DNA of 64,000 nucleotides from positions 69,400,032 through 69,464,031 of the forward strand of contig NC_064433.1 in assembly GCF_023343835.1 (NCBI RefSeq), given 5' to 3'. The stretch is from Lagopus muta. Lineage: Eukaryota > Chordata > Aves > Galliformes > Phasianidae. The notes below the pieces were generated by a model. That model was not told the origin of the DNA, did not search any database, and saw nothing but the letters and a program-made list of their open reading frames with translations. The translations under genes were made by a program, and so were the position numbers. Below, in pieces: positions 1 through 14,400 of the stretch. Within the stretch, counting starts at the first letter, position 1, and each line of letters begins with the position of its first letter.

Positions 1-3000
1 TGACTTATAGCTCGCAATGTCATTGAGATAGGTAGGAGCTTAAAGAAATGAAACTTTATATAAAAAATAAAAGGGAGAATAATCTGAAAAAGGACCATTT
101 TTCTTCAGTCAAATCATGTATAGGTCCCTTTTTCCTTTAATTGCCATGATATATACTTTTTGAAAATATTAGTCATTCTTCTTTCAAAAATACAAGTGGG
201 GAAATTACACAGGCGTTGAAGCATTCAAATGTAAGTGATATCGTCTAAAAAATAGCAGAAATAGAGTAAGGAGAAAATTAACAGTTAGTTGTTCTCTTAG
301 AAAATGTTCAGCAAAATTATGGAATACTTCCTCTGAGTTATGAAGGCAGTCATTTGTGCTGTGCTGTTTGCACAGATGAAGGTAAGTTATTGCATGACTG
401 AATAACTCAACTAGGTTTTTACTGTTGAGAACTACCAAGCCATTGTCTGCAACGCCACAGCAGCCTGATCAAACAAGGTCTGGGGGAGGGTTAGCAACAG
501 GAGTATGCAAAAATCTGTAGGACTGAAGAGCAGTCATCCACTGATAGCCAACATGGGTGAACTGACAATGGACTCCTCTTTGCATCAAAATCTGCTTAAC
601 ATGGAGGTATGTCTGGGTTGGTGAAGTTGTGACAGCTCCCTTCCAAGTCCTAAAAGACCCAGACAGGATCTCCTCACGTAAATAGCAAGCAATATGGATG
701 CTGGCTCCCAAACCACAGCTTCCATGCTTACACGTGGTCAAATGACACATTGTTTAATGTCTTAGTTGCACAGTGCAATGGGAGAAAATGGCTTGTTAGA
801 GAAACAGCTAAAAATTAGCAAGGGGATTACAACAGGAGCTCAGAGATCACTGAACTCTGTGGGATAAAAACTCTTAATGGGTAAAGAGTAACACTGCATC
901 TCTATGCAAGGTGGAATTTCAGCAGTGAATGCAAGCTGGTGGCAACAGAGCAGCAGCACAGCAGGGACAGGGGGATAATGTGAGGGAACAGTTTGCCCAG
1001 GAAGACTTTCCATGGATAGACAGGACATGTCTCTGGCTTCCGACTTCTATGCCCTGCTATGAACTCTGATGTAAAAGCGCACAAAAAAAGTAGAGCATGG
1101 CCACAAATTGGCAGCAGTACCAAGCACCTCCTGTACAATAAAACAGACCACGGAAGAGGTCTGTTTGCCCAAGAAAACATGCCAAAGGCAATGTGCTTAA
1201 CAGAGCAGCTGTGCCAGGATAAAGCTCTTTGAGTAGAAACACCAAGATAAGGTATGGGGCACAGCAGTGATGCAATTGCTAATCAGCTCCTGTGTTGAGC
1301 TGTACTGCAGTTTATACATTCAGGAGACGTTTGTCCACCTGAGACCCGTGGCATCACTTGCTCATGCAGGCTATTCACATATATTTCTGCCATCACCTGT
1401 GCCTTCAAGGAACAATATTTGATGTGAGAGATTTACTTCAAGCTTCATTCGGACTCAGTGTTCAGATACTCTGATAACAAACTGATTGCTTTTCTTCTGG
1501 ATCTAATGACAACTTTTCTCTCTGAACAGTAAAAAATTAAATTCCCTCTGACTAATCAGCATGTGAACTGCTGCATGCTGTCTTCCCCTTCCACAGACCT
1601 GAGAATGAGCTTGCATGTGTTTTTAAGCTGGTGTAATCAGACATACAAAAGGAAAAAAACCTCACAGATTCCACCACAGGACCACAGCACTTTGTACAGA
1701 AGTAGTCCATCATGTTGAGGTAGAGGAAGAGAATGTTAAACCCCAAAATAGAGATAATCTGAGAAGAACAGCATGCATAAGATGACAAAGTTTTCATTCA
1801 TTTTCACTTGAATATTAAAAATAAAAACGTAATAACCATAATAATGGATTAAATTCCAGTTAAAAATATTCAGAATTATTGCACTTCTAAACAATCTGAC
1901 TAGAAAATGTTACATACAAAATAAACTGAAGATTTTCAGAACAATAAAAAATATTCAAAGCATATCAAATTTAATTGAATACTTGAAATTCTTTTTCTCT
2001 GAAAGACAGAGAGAGTGTTCAGGGCTGTAACATTCACTCACCATTACATTTGTCAAATGCATTTGCCCAGCCCTTTTTTTCCCTGCAATGTCTTGTCCTG
2101 CCTGATTTTACGCTTTCTGTTTAATTAGACTTCTGTGACAAGAGCCTGAAGAGGTATTTGTTGAGCGTTTCAGGAAAACATTCTTCATGTACCTCTCTCT
2201 CCTACAAGGCTTGCACTGTTGTGGGTGCCTGACTGGCATTATTCACCTTTCAGTATCCTCTCAAGTACATCCTGGCATCCACAGTTAATGACATCTATTA
2301 TATAAGAAACTCTTTGAATTAGTTGCTTAGTTGCTAAATGAGAGAAGGATGCTATCTAATAGCATGAGCACTAGACTGGGGACTTTGATTTCTCAACACA
2401 GCACTGGTATCAAATTCCTCTTTAGCCTTGAGACGATGATTTCAGTGCCTTGCTTCAAGTTCCCAATTTGTAAAGGTAGCAATAACTACTCACCTCATTG
2501 AGGTGCTGTGAACTGCATTCCCAGTTCACTGTGCTCACTTATCCCTCCAGAATTATATGCACAGTTTTTAAAAGATGATGTTCTTATATAAGGATGGAAG
2601 GGATTTCAGATTAAGTGAAGCACTGGCTGAGTTTGAAAGTGGTCTCTCCTTTTAGCTGCTGGCACTACTGATTTACCTTGGCAGTTTGTAGTCTTTACCT
2701 ACAACAAGAAGGGGATGAAGAAACAGTAACAAATAACTTTCCTGACAGATCTTGGTATAAATTTTAAATCTTGTTGGTGAATTTCTCACCCACCAGTGTC
2801 CTGAGAACAAAGAAGGGAAAGAGGCTGAGGAGTACCCATATTCCCTCTGCTTGGTGATTACCAGTGAGTGATTGAAAACCCAAAAGAAGCTCCTGGAGAT
2901 TTGAACAACCCTAGCAGAAAGCTTGGGGTGTGCACACGTAGGATAGTGCACCTGCAGAGCATCCAGAACAGCTAAGACTGTCCGTGAATGCTTTGAATTG

Positions 3001-4154
3001 AGAGCCTTTGCGAGTAAGGGCCTCTGTTTTTCTGGGTATGGCTCTAAGTGCCTGCAAGAAATTTTGAGTCTCTTCTTCTTTTACACCACGGTCAACCTAA
3101 AGTGTTATGAAGTCCAGACAGGAAAAGCCTGCCCTCATCTGGGTTGGCATGAAGGATTTGCTGTACTGAGAACTGAGTTTCCACTTCTCTCTGCCAAATG
3201 AAGGTATTTCATCCCTAACACAATGAGAGCAAATATCAGTAGATATCTGTCATTAGGGATTCATTACTGGTATGTTCCTTTGATGTATACACCTTGCCCT
3301 CTCCTACTCTGGCCAACATGATACATAATTTGGTTGAGCAGGTTGAGCCTTGTTGACCTGGTGTGTGAGATCAAAGGTAACTGCAATTATCCAACTGTTA
3401 GTTAAGCGTGTTACTTTCACAATTTTTTCCTCCTCTTTTCCCTAAATTGCATCTCAGAGAAGATGCAACACCTAAAAGTGCTTAATAATGGTCATCCATA
3501 CATTGGATTTTTTTCTTCATCCTGGTATCAAACGCATTGACCTCATCTTTAATAGATCTTGGTTTCAGTCTCCAGAGAAATTTGCTTATGATAATCATGA
3601 ACACCTTCATCTCAATGGAGGCCTATTATGACACAGTGAAACAGAACTCCACAGAGAAGGGTGAAATCATGCACACACAAACACAAGGTTCTCTTCTGAA
3701 AACACAGGGTGGATTTCCCCAGCTCAAGGGCAGTACTTGTTGGAAACACATTCCTTCAAAGTATCATCCCTATATGGCTGCCAGCAGCAAGACCCACATC
3801 CATAGGTTTCCCTGCTTCTGGATCCCAGAACTGGCCTGAAGGGATCCAAAGACCTGCAGCTACTGACACACTGCAAATGATGTAAGAAAAAATGAAGTTA
3901 AGCCAAATACCTGTGCAGCTGCTGGAGTGACTGAGGGGAGAAGGAGAATGGGATATTCGTCCCCTGGGATAGCTCTGGAAAATCCTGCCTGCTGGCTGGA
4001 AGGATTCAGACAAGATCTACGCTAGGCCACCATCACCTCTGGCAACCATGCAAGCTCATCCAGACCTCACTTGGGCGTGTATGGTCTTCACTGTGCTTTG
4101 CAAAGAGGTTCTTTAGATTATCCCTCAAGAGCTGCCCACAGCAGTGGTTTTGGA
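1..4154. other. intergenic, no gene seen
   Basis: AT-rich non-coding DNA. Open frames are all short (100 codons or less), of low complexity, and show no recognisable domain, splice-flanked exon or codon bias. No repeat family was recognised in this stretch. Confidence 0.6.
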
Positions 4155-4195
4155 ACTGGGTGATTCTTAGGGCCCCTGTTCCGTGATTCTATGAA
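4155..4195 (+). mobile_element. CR1: possible CR1 3' tail fragment
   Basis: The stretch reads like the last bases of a CR1 3' untranslated region: a GGGTGATTCTTAGGGCCCC-type segment followed by the terminal GATTCTATGA unit. Only about 40 bases are recognisable, so the call rests mainly on the terminal octamer-type repeat and the spacing in front of it. Confidence 0.4.
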
Positions 4196-7100
4196 AAGAA
4201 TCCAGTTCCTCATGGCAGCAGTCAGCTCCTGCCATCCATAAAAACTTAATTTTCCTTCCTAAATCTTCTCCCCAAACAACAAATTGATATTTCAATAACA
4301 GATCTTATGTAGGTCCTAAGAGAAAAGTCTTCTGCGTTATAAAACCTGGGTGCACTGAGTGCACTGTCCACTGTGCTCCCCCCATCCCCTCCAAAAAACA
4401 AAAAAAACCTCAAAGCTATTCTTAAAGTTTATGTCCTCCTTTATACACAAGAAGGGCAACTTTAATACTGATATTTCACCACTTTTTTATGCTGTACTTT
4501 GTGACTTTTGTGTCATTCTTTTAAATACAGGTGTTTGTAATAACACAAAAGATGGCAAGTATCTTTTTGACATTAGAAGTACCCTCTTAGCTTTGAAATG
4601 CCTGTTTCTTCCCTGGAATTATTCCTTCTAGGAAATGACAGTGAGCAATAAGTGGCAAACAGAGCTTTTTAGGACTCCCATGATTGGCACCAGACCGGTG
4701 AAACCGTATGTTTTACAGCTGTCACCTCTGTCCCACGGAGAACTTTCTCCCCCATCTGTCTTAATTATACTGAATTGAATCCTTAAAGAAAGAAAATGGT
4801 GTTCTTTGTCTTCCCATGTACTCAGACACCTCATCAGATCCAATCCCATGCTGTAAGTCACCTGCAGATATTCTTAAGTATTTATTATAGAAATTACACC
4901 GTCTGAATAGATGAACATAAATTCGTTTTGGACAAATAAAAGAAAATCCCTCTCTGCACAATCTAGTTTTTGTTCTGTTTGAGGAATGGCATTTTGTATT
5001 AAATTGTTGGCTGTGCTTTTCCTTCATGCACATGCAGCTTTTACCAAAGTCTAACTTTGGCAGCTAACAGTCAGTCCAATAGAACAGGCTGATCTCCAGC
5101 ACTTCCAGGTTGTAGAAAAAAAGCTTTTACAAAAGGAAGTGTTTCTTCCTGCATGAGGTCTGGTAGGTAGCAAAAGCTCACAGGCAAAGGGCTACTTGGG
5201 TATACACGGTGACTGAGAATAAAACTGTTGATTAGAGGTGTCTGGCTACCAAGATAAGTGCTGTTCATTTCTACCCACAGACATGAAATAAAAACTTCCA
5301 GTTGGTGGGCTACCAAGCTTGGCTTATAGACTGAAATAACATGAGGCAAGGGAGTGTCTGTGAACCACATAATAATTAAGAGACTGAGCAAGAATTACAA
5401 TAAAAGAGGAAGAAGTTGAGAAAAAAAGTTATTACAACAAAATTAACCATGGTATAATTCATAGATAGATTCAATTTGGCTTGGTATTTTTGGACAAAAT
5501 ACAAAAGAAAGAATATCGTCTACTGGTACTTCGGTCCACACTGGGCAGACTGGTCTTGCAGGAAACACCAGCAGCACCAGACAGCCCACCAGTCCCCAAC
5601 TGCTTCAAAGCAGGCTGCCAATAGGAGAGCCAATCTACCCTCTCAGGAGTCCATTCCCTCATATTTCTGGTGCCTTGTTTGCACCAAAGAGGCACAAGCA
5701 CACCTTCAAAAGATCCACCAGCACCTGGAATAGATCTCTTCTGGAGTAAAAGGGATGCATGGTGACCCATATGAACTACTGAAGACCACTTTTTGAAGCA
5801 CAGATATGTTATGCTTTGTAAGCCATGTGGCAATTCAAAGAAGGGAAATAAGCTGTAGAGACTGGGGCTTTTGCCTCATTTGTTTAACACCTCTAAAAGT
5901 CCTGCTGAAAACAGGATAAAAAGGAAAATGGATATAGATGAACACCTTTAAAAGAAAAAAAAAAAAAGAGGCCCCAAATTCATTCTCCTCACAGCACAGT
6001 TTGTGACGTGGTCTTTAGCCTGGAGATGTTGTGGGTATGCCACCTGCCTGCGTAACTGATGTGGCTTAGCAGTGCACAGCATTTCCCAGCCAGCAAACAC
6101 TGGCATACTCACACACCAGTTACATTTTATGGCCTGGAAACTATAGTAATGATGATAAGAGCAATGCCGCTAATATAGCAAATTAATATTGCTAGTGAGC
6201 TGTTCAATATTACCTTTTCCAACAATGTTATAAAGACAGGAGAGAGTCCTGACAAATTTTATGTAGAGTATAAAAATAATAAATTAAATTACAAGTGAAC
6301 AGCAACTCAATATTTTGCATGAAAAATCAATTTTCTCTCTCAGCTCTGTTATACGGCAGGCAAAAGAAAGAACCCAGCATATTATCTTTTCAGACTCCAA
6401 AACCACTGAAGTAGAGACCTTACTGTTATTTTTCTGAGCCATTAAAACTTCTTCCTTTTGTACTGGGTATTGTTTGGGCTTTCTCCTTGGCTCTCACACT
6501 GGATCTGTGATATGGTAACTTTCTAGGTTGATAGCATTGCCTAATTTTATGTTAGTCATTGTATTATTTCTCTGCTTTTAAGTTTGCCAAACATTACGTA
6601 TTCCATGTGAATTTTGCCATTCCAGTTGTCGGGCTCAAGGCGTTTGCATTTGTTTGATTTTATTTCAGCCAAACAGAGAGCACACTTTCTGTAGACAAAA
6701 CAATGGAAATACATGTGGGTCTACCCTGGTAGCAGTGCAAACTTCTTTAGGATTTGCATCCTGGAAGCCATGGGACACCTCTTGCTTGATGTAGGAAACA
6801 GCCTTTTGCTGCGGGCATGAAATTTCAGCAAAATTCAGCCGAGGTGCAAGAACATTAAAAGATCGGATTATTCATGTTCAGGTGACATATTTGGGGCTTA
6901 TTTCTTCATCTGTTTTATCCTCACTGAGCTTGATGTTGGACAGATTAAGCAGGGCTTTCCTTGCAAATGTAAGCGTAATCAAAGATAACAATAAAGGTAT
7001 TTGGAAAAGTCAGACCGGGCATAATCACTCAGCACTACTGGAAACCCAGCTGGGAGAGGAAACTGGATGAGGAATAGGCAGATGAGAGTCTGAGAGAACC

Positions 7101-8234
7101 TGTGACTGGGAGGAGGAGTGCAGAAAATAAGAAATAGGAAATAGAAAATAGCTGGCAAATCAAAGTTAGGTGGAGATGCAGAAAATAACAGAGTGGAGCA
7201 AATAGGTGAACTGGAGCCAGAAACATGAAATAAAAAAGTGTGACACTGCCTTCTAGGATTGGATGGGATGAAGGGAGTTTACCCAAACCTGAAAGATTTC
7301 ATCTCTGTTTACAGTCAAATTGAATGTCAACACAGTGCCAGGCCTTAGCATTTTGTTTGTTATAATTTGCTACTAAAATAGGCGATTTTTAAATGAACTA
7401 AAAGCACATTAATAAGGTTGGAAAATCGACCTTTGAAAGTCAAGAAAATGTTCTTAAGCATACAACAGAGACACAGAATTATCCTGCCTCCATTTTGCCA
7501 TTTCTTATGCCTTTATTTGACTTTATAGCATCAACAATGCTCTTAAACAGACTGTATCTATCTGTGTGCTCAAAAGCAAACACCCAGGGATATCCGCCAG
7601 CACTGATTTCACATGGGAGGACTCCAAAAACCCTCCACCTGCCAGTGGGGTACCAAACAGACTGTGCCCCACATTCCACCACTGGACTCTGGTTGGAGGC
7701 AAAAAGTAAAAGCACGGCAGGTAAAACATCTCCCACACAACTGGCCCCTTTAGAGCTTCATTGAACATCCAATTAAGTCTTTGAAAAAGCATTAGTTTAT
7801 AGCCTTTTCACTAGAATTCATTTCAATTAGTTTTGGATAGGGTCATTAGTAATTTTTTACCCAGCCAGATGGCATTTTTCACCAATGCAGATTTCACATG
7901 GAGAATATCAGAAAGCCATTGAATAGCCATTGAGCAGGCTGTATTGGGAAAAAGGGCCATGCTGTAAATCAAAACTTACACAGACACTGACTTTCTTTGG
8001 ATCTTTTGCATCCCTGCTGAAGCTTTCATCTCTTCACAAAGGGTGCAGTGCTCTCCATTTTTCTCTTGAAAGTGAGGAATGAGTTTACCAGTGCAGTTGT
8101 GAAAGGTTTTATTTCTGAGGAGCTAATGGACAGAGATGAAGCCAGTAAGCAGCTGTACATTCATGCTGCTGCTACTAGCTTTGTAAAGTTGCCTTTTAGG
8201 GATCATGTACACATGAACTTAGTTTGAATACGTC
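4196..8234. other. intergenic, no gene seen
   Basis: Non-coding, AT-rich. Overlapping short frames on both strands around 5,470-5,830 and 7,480-7,790 have no domain-like content. The AT-rich block around 6,120-6,300 contains several TAAT/ATTA cores; nothing more can be said without alignment. Confidence 0.55.
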
Positions 8235-8483
8235 TAACTTCAGGAAGAAGTTTTTCACACAGAGGGTGGTGAAGCACTGGAACAGGTTGCCCAAGAAGGT
8301 TGTGGATGTCCCATCCCTGGAGGCATTCAAGGCCAGGCTGGATGTGGCTCTGGGCAGCCTGGTCTGGTGGTTGGTGACCCTGCACATAGCAGGGGGTTGA
8401 AACTAGATGATCATTATGGTCCTTTTCAATCCAGGCCATTCTATGATTTATGATTCTACAATTCTATGATTCTATGATTCTTA
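8235..8483 (+). mobile_element. CR1: CR1 LINE, 5'-truncated 3' end
   Basis: Avian CR1 non-LTR retrotransposon fragment containing the end of ORF2 and the 3' untranslated region. The segment runs from the frame coding for the RKKFFTQRVV-like end of the protein, through the conserved GGCAGCCTGGTCTGGTGG block, to a tail of ATTCTATG units that has expanded irregularly (8,441-8,480). It cannot encode an active protein. CR1 copies are normally 5'-truncated like this because target-primed reverse transcription stops early. Confidence 0.95.
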
Positions 8484-11400
8484 TGAAACGCCTCACTGAA
8501 GTCAATGGAATCCAAGCCTGGTTTCCAGAAGTACTTTGGGAATAGTTGTTGCATGCTTACTACCTTGATAAAAATTTGTAAGCAATAAAATCTACTGTCT
8601 AAAACTCACTGCCACAGGATGGATTTGAGTGGAGAGCTCCGCTCAGTGAATAATGCAGAAAAGTGCATGTGTGTGCTCATCTTCCCCTTATCTCCTGTTG
8701 GATTTTGTGGAAGAAGCAAGGCACATCTCATCCCAGCATAGCAGCTGCAATATCTGGAGGGAAAGGATGCCTGGAGGGTCCTTTATCTTGTGTGCACAGC
8801 AGGGGGGAGCTGCCCCACAGCTTGGAGATGCATCGGTGGGCTGTGCTGCCACCTAGCCCACATTCTGCTGCAAAGAGTGCTACGGGTTTGGCTGGGAGGC
8901 TATTAATGATCGGGACACACCGTTCTTAACATGTGGTCAAAAAATCCCCCGGAGTAAGAGCAGCTTCTAAAGGGTCCGTGAAAGGTCATGTGGAGAAGAA
9001 AGCTTTTTGTCAATACTGTTCCATCTGCTGGCTAACAGGCTGCAGCGCTGCTGGAAAATATTTAGTGGACTGCAATTGGAATAGATTGAGAACTTCCTGG
9101 TTTAAGCAGAACAAAAAATACCTCTGTTTCCACATCAAAACTAAAGCCACGAGAGTGTTGCGGTGCGGTCACTGAGAACAAAATTATCTGCAGGATAATC
9201 TGAAAGGAGCCTGTGCTGGGCCACAACCTAACAGCTTGCTTTTCCTAGCACCTGAGAGTCACACCATCACCCTGCAACAGTGCTCCTGCTTGTTCAGTGA
9301 TGGCAGTTGAAGCCTCCTTGCTTTCTGGGTATTTTTAATGAGAGCCAGGAAGGCAGTCTGATGCCATAGGAAATTGTGTTCAGCAGTTTTATGACTCTGT
9401 CAGTAACAGCCCGCTCTTTGCAAAGGCAGGTCTTGCCAGGGCTTTTGTGGCAGGCAGTTGTCCTTCAGACTTTGGAAGAAATCCAAATCACTAAGCCTCT
9501 TCAGAAGGCATTGGGATGGTGACAAACACAGTGTGGTAAAAACTCTCTGCCACCAAACTCGTGGTCACCAGGGGAAGCATCAACTCCTGGGCTGTAACAC
9601 TAGTAGCAGGTGATTCCATGGGTGCGAGAAGGGTGTGTGTGCAAAATGAGAAGCCAAATATTGCCCAGCTGAGGTGCTGTGCCACCTCAGGGAGAGGCTG
9701 AGTTTAAGAGGGATGGGTCTTATTGCCCAGCTCAAAAGCTGACTGTGACTTACCACTGCTGAACCCCCTTCAGCACAGCCCTGGCCAGTTCTTACCTAGT
9801 AGTAGACTGAAATATCATTTGTTCACTCCAGAACACCTGCAGACATCGGACAGCCCAGTTAGTGATTCACATCCAGCCTTTCTGCATACAAAAATAAATA
9901 ACTAATCACACATTTCCAAAAATGGCATTTTTATAAATATCCAAGACAGATGCTTCCTCTGTTCCATAGTGTTGTCATCTAGCTTATGTAAAAGGGCAGG
10001 AATGTCAGCATTTCCAAACTAAGGTGCTTTGGGGCTGGTATCAACTCTGGGTCATTTCCTCCGCGAATCTATCCCAGGTTTATATAGAGAGAGCAGCCTG
10101 GTGGGATAAGCATAATACCTGCACCATGCTGAAGGCAATGGCAAGGCAGATTTTGTATGAAAGCTTTCAAATCTTTGGTACAGGAGGGTGAATTTCTCAC
10201 AGAAGTAAACAGTAGTGTGTCACATCGTTTTCCTTACAGATGAATTGTCTTTGAATGCTACCTACTGATCAGTATTGGTGTAGATTCTTGAACGCTGCTA
10301 ACAGAAGGACATTTCCTCACTCAAAGAGTGTAAACACATAGAGTAACTAGTAGCTGCAGTGCTGCAAATATCATTTTATCTTGTCCTACATAAACTCGTC
10401 CAGAAAACAAGAAATCTGTGTTTTCTTACTTGATCCCTCCACTTTTGACTCCTTCGAGGCTAAAACCAAATACATTCCAAATTTTCCTTGGGGAGGAAAA
10501 CTTATCTTCTGTTTCAAGTCTCACCAAAAATACAGCTGACCCAGTTACAACTGTGTTCTTCAGAACTGCTCAGTCAGAAATCAGCTGGGGAAAAAAGGAT
10601 GAATAAATGACATTCTGGATCAAATACGTAATTAAAGGATACCAAATACAGCTGGCCACATTTTTTTTCCAAAGGAAAAGGATTTTATATAGCCTTCTAT
10701 AGATCAACATTTTTAAATGTTTTTCATGTTATTCAATTTTTTATATTTGAATGTCTTACACATTTTTAATTTAGCTGTTTCTATCAGAACAACTGAGAAC
10801 AGTTAAGAAACTGAAGCCAGTTTCTTTTCTCAATAAATAAGTTTTTAAGTGTGATTTTTCTCTCTGGAATTCAGGGAAATACTTTTCTTGAAACAGCAAC
10901 TCGATTTGATAAAATATGAAAAGGTATTTGCTTTTTTTTTTCTTTCTGAAATGTCTGTAAAGTAATAACTACTTTGCAACGAGGTCAATAATCCGTGCTA
11001 AATGTGACACCTTTTTGCAAAGAGTTTATTTACAACTTTAAAGTGATCATCAGTACTTTCTTCTAACAAAAGCTGTGCATTAAATTCTACTCTTCCTATT
11101 ATTATTTGATGACTATTTTTACAAAAACGTGAAAGGTAACATATTTCTACCTCTCCCAAATATAAAGATATATTTTGAACTCTGCAAAATGAAACCACTT
11201 TAATATTTAAAAGATAGTAACATTTCTCTCCTTCACGTCCTAAAGATGAAGAAAACACACAGAATATATTTTTCAAGGGAACCAGGCATTTGTTACTTCC
11301 CCTTGTCAGTTTAAATCAATTTAGAGTGATCGTACATGCACTTACACTGCTGGTATTATATTATTTTTATTTGATCACATACCAGCCTTTCCCCTTCAAA

Positions 11401-14400
11401 GGCTTAACTGCTTCCAATAATAATCAGGAAAAACTGACCTCAGAACTTTCTCTTAGAATCTCACATCTCATTTTTCTTCTAGTTCTGACCTTTCTCTAAG
11501 CCTCCTCCCCCTAGAAAGAGACAGGGTGTGAACAGCATTAATTAATTTATCTATTGTACACATCAGTGGAAAGCGGGTCCCCTGAATGTTTCTTTGTTAG
11601 GAATAAGTGTCTCATCAATCTCAAACAGATCAACTCGCATACACAATTAAAGCCAAACAGAGTAATGACTGCTGTGATTTGAGAGCACACAATGTGATGT
11701 CCAGGGAATGCATTCAGCACAAGCATACACGTCTCAATGCCTCCTGCAAAGAAGCTTCCAGGATGAAATTCTTGCTTTTACCAATTGATTTTGGCCAGTT
11801 TCCATAAGCTTTGTTTTTTTGTTTTTTTTTTTGTTTTTTTTTTGTTTTTTGTTTTTTGAGGACAGGATTAAGGAAACAAAATACTCAGAGGGAATGGGAA
11901 ACTGGTGCTATTAGGGAAAGTCTTGAGGAAGTCATCTCTCTTAACAAGTGTTTTCCTCCCATAGAAGTCTTGGAAGCTCCTTGACTGATGCCTGGGGATC
12001 AAAGTAATTAGGAAGCCAGGCTGCTTCTTGGTGTAGAAACAGCTCCATCCTTACCTTCTACATACTGTGTTTGTTCACAGTAGCAGCATGATTCATTTTG
12101 TTTGATTGAAATATTTCCTCCTAACCTGAAGGACAATTAGTGACATTCTGGCATTTGGCATTTTGATTTCTGTATTTTGAAAGATTCTATTTTTTTTTTC
12201 CCATAGTTTGTTATCACTTTGGAAGGAAACAAGTTATTTGCAGAGCTCCAGCTGTAGCCCTTGTGGCATGTGTGTCTGTGTGTTAATCCACAAGTGTTCA
12301 TCTATTCTGGGAATCTGGTCTTGGTCAAATATACTCACTCACTGCTGAGTACACAGCAATTGGAATAATTATTCTTGCTAATTTTCAAATTAATGTGGTT
12401 GTGGAAAAAACAAATTCAACATGAAATGTTATTGCACTATAGGTAAAGAGTTGTCATGTTCCATCCTAGCATTAAGATTCAAAACTTTTGAGATAAAGAT
12501 ATTTTGAGATAAAGATATTAAATACTGAATTGTCTTTATTTGTTTTACAGTCCTAAAACGTAACTTTATTTTGCCACAAAGTTAGGAAAAATGTGAGTAT
12601 ATCTTGTATCCCATGCTTCACAAAGAAAAAGGAAATTCTCCAATAGGGCCAAGCCAAACCAGTTATAATAGAGATACAAAGAAAAAGCTGCTGAGGAAAT
12701 GTTCATTAAGGAACAGAAGCCAGAAAAATGGTGCAGCCTTTGCATTGTGGGCACCAAAAGCAGAATTTTTTTCCCCAGATTGCAGGGGTTTATTGCCTCT
12801 GTCCATTATGCATCCTTTACAGACAACAGAGAGAAAGACATCTAACTATGTAAGTCACTGCACTTTCTTAACACTGCATTCCTGCTGTTGACTAATTGGG
12901 CAGGCCCATATCTCTAGACTGTAGAAAATTTAGATGTCTGCTCACGAAAAGGTGAAGTCCATCAGATGCCTGCACACTGCAGCAGGGAGTTTCTAATTCA
13001 AACAATCAGACCTTAAGCAAGATTTAAGCCTTTATCAATTTGCCTTAATATCTCCCAATATCATAAGCTGAAGACTCTTCTCTAGAGGGTTCTGGCTTCT
13101 AGTCAAACTGTACACATCAGCCTTATTGTGGTCCATGTTGAGAATTACTAATTAACATTAGAAATAATTAACAGTGGGACTTTACAGTCTCAGATAAATT
13201 AGGACAAAATTGCATATGTGTGACACTCAGACTAAAGTTTTTCAGGCTTGAAAAATTCTACCCAACTCTATTTTATCCTCTCTTGGGTGCAGAAGAAGCA
13301 TCCTAAGCTTCAGCAAATGACGCAACAGAGAATGTGTTCAGAGGGTCCTTTAGTGCATATGACATCAAACAGAGCAGTAGATCCTATGGAAACAAAAGCA
13401 TTTCTCTAGCACTGCAAAATGGATTGAAAAAGAATTTGGAAAACAGTGCTTGAAACTGAAACAAGGGAACTAGGCACGCTAAAAGAAATTAAGTTATCAA
13501 AACACAACAGAAAAGGTACCTGAGGGATATACTCATGTACTAAACTGAGGAAAAGCAATGCAGAAATAGGAGCAAAAGCTGCTTGTCAAATTTAACTAAT
13601 CAGTAGGCAGGTTCTCTAAACAGCAAGTATCTGAACTTTTTCTGGCTTTTGAGAGTTCCATTACTGTATTATTGTAGGTTTATGGGAGTTTCTTTCCTTC
13701 CTTTTTTTTTTCCTTTTCCTATACACGCATGCAGATTGCAATTCTACTCACAGAGCTGCAACAAGTAAAGAAAAACTCTGCCCTGGCAGTATTCCCCAAT
13801 ATACTTTGTGCAGCTACTGACTGTATTCATGCTTTTCCCACAGCAGCCCCTGTATGCAATAAGGAAAACATACAGACAGAAGAAAAACCCCTGTCAGTGC
13901 AACAAGCTTTGACTAGCCTCTTGATTGCTTGGGAATGTATGTGAAGTGAAGGAAAGATGCGGGGAATCTAACCGTGACAACTGCTTGTGAGTGACTGTAA
14001 ATTTCATGTCTGGGTGACCATCTCCTAATTGCTCCTGAATTTTCATCTTTTTCCAGTGGAGCTGACTTCTGAAGCTGGTTCTTCTTGAGTAGCCTGCGCA
14101 GAGACAGTGCCTGCTAGGAGGTAATTAATGAGAATTAGCGCAGGTGCTTCACTTGGCTCCCATCCACAGTAGTCAGCAGTGCAGCTCCTTGCCCTCCTTG
14201 CCAGCCCAGGAAAATTTTTCTGGCAGGGATGCACAGAGCTGCTGCCCCCCCCACACAGCACAATTCCAGCTTATACACGGAGATCAAGATTTTTGTCTGT
14301 CCACTGTTTTGTGGTTTTTTTGAGCTGAATTTATATTCTAGTTACTGTGTCTGCATAATGGACAAGAACAATTCTTGTTGTTGCTGATCAGTAGTGATCT

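Noticed and set aside
5471-5833. 120-codon minus-strand frame overlapping an 85-codon plus-strand frame
   Set aside because: Low-complexity composition, no homologous domain recognised, no promoter or splice signals consistent with an exon.
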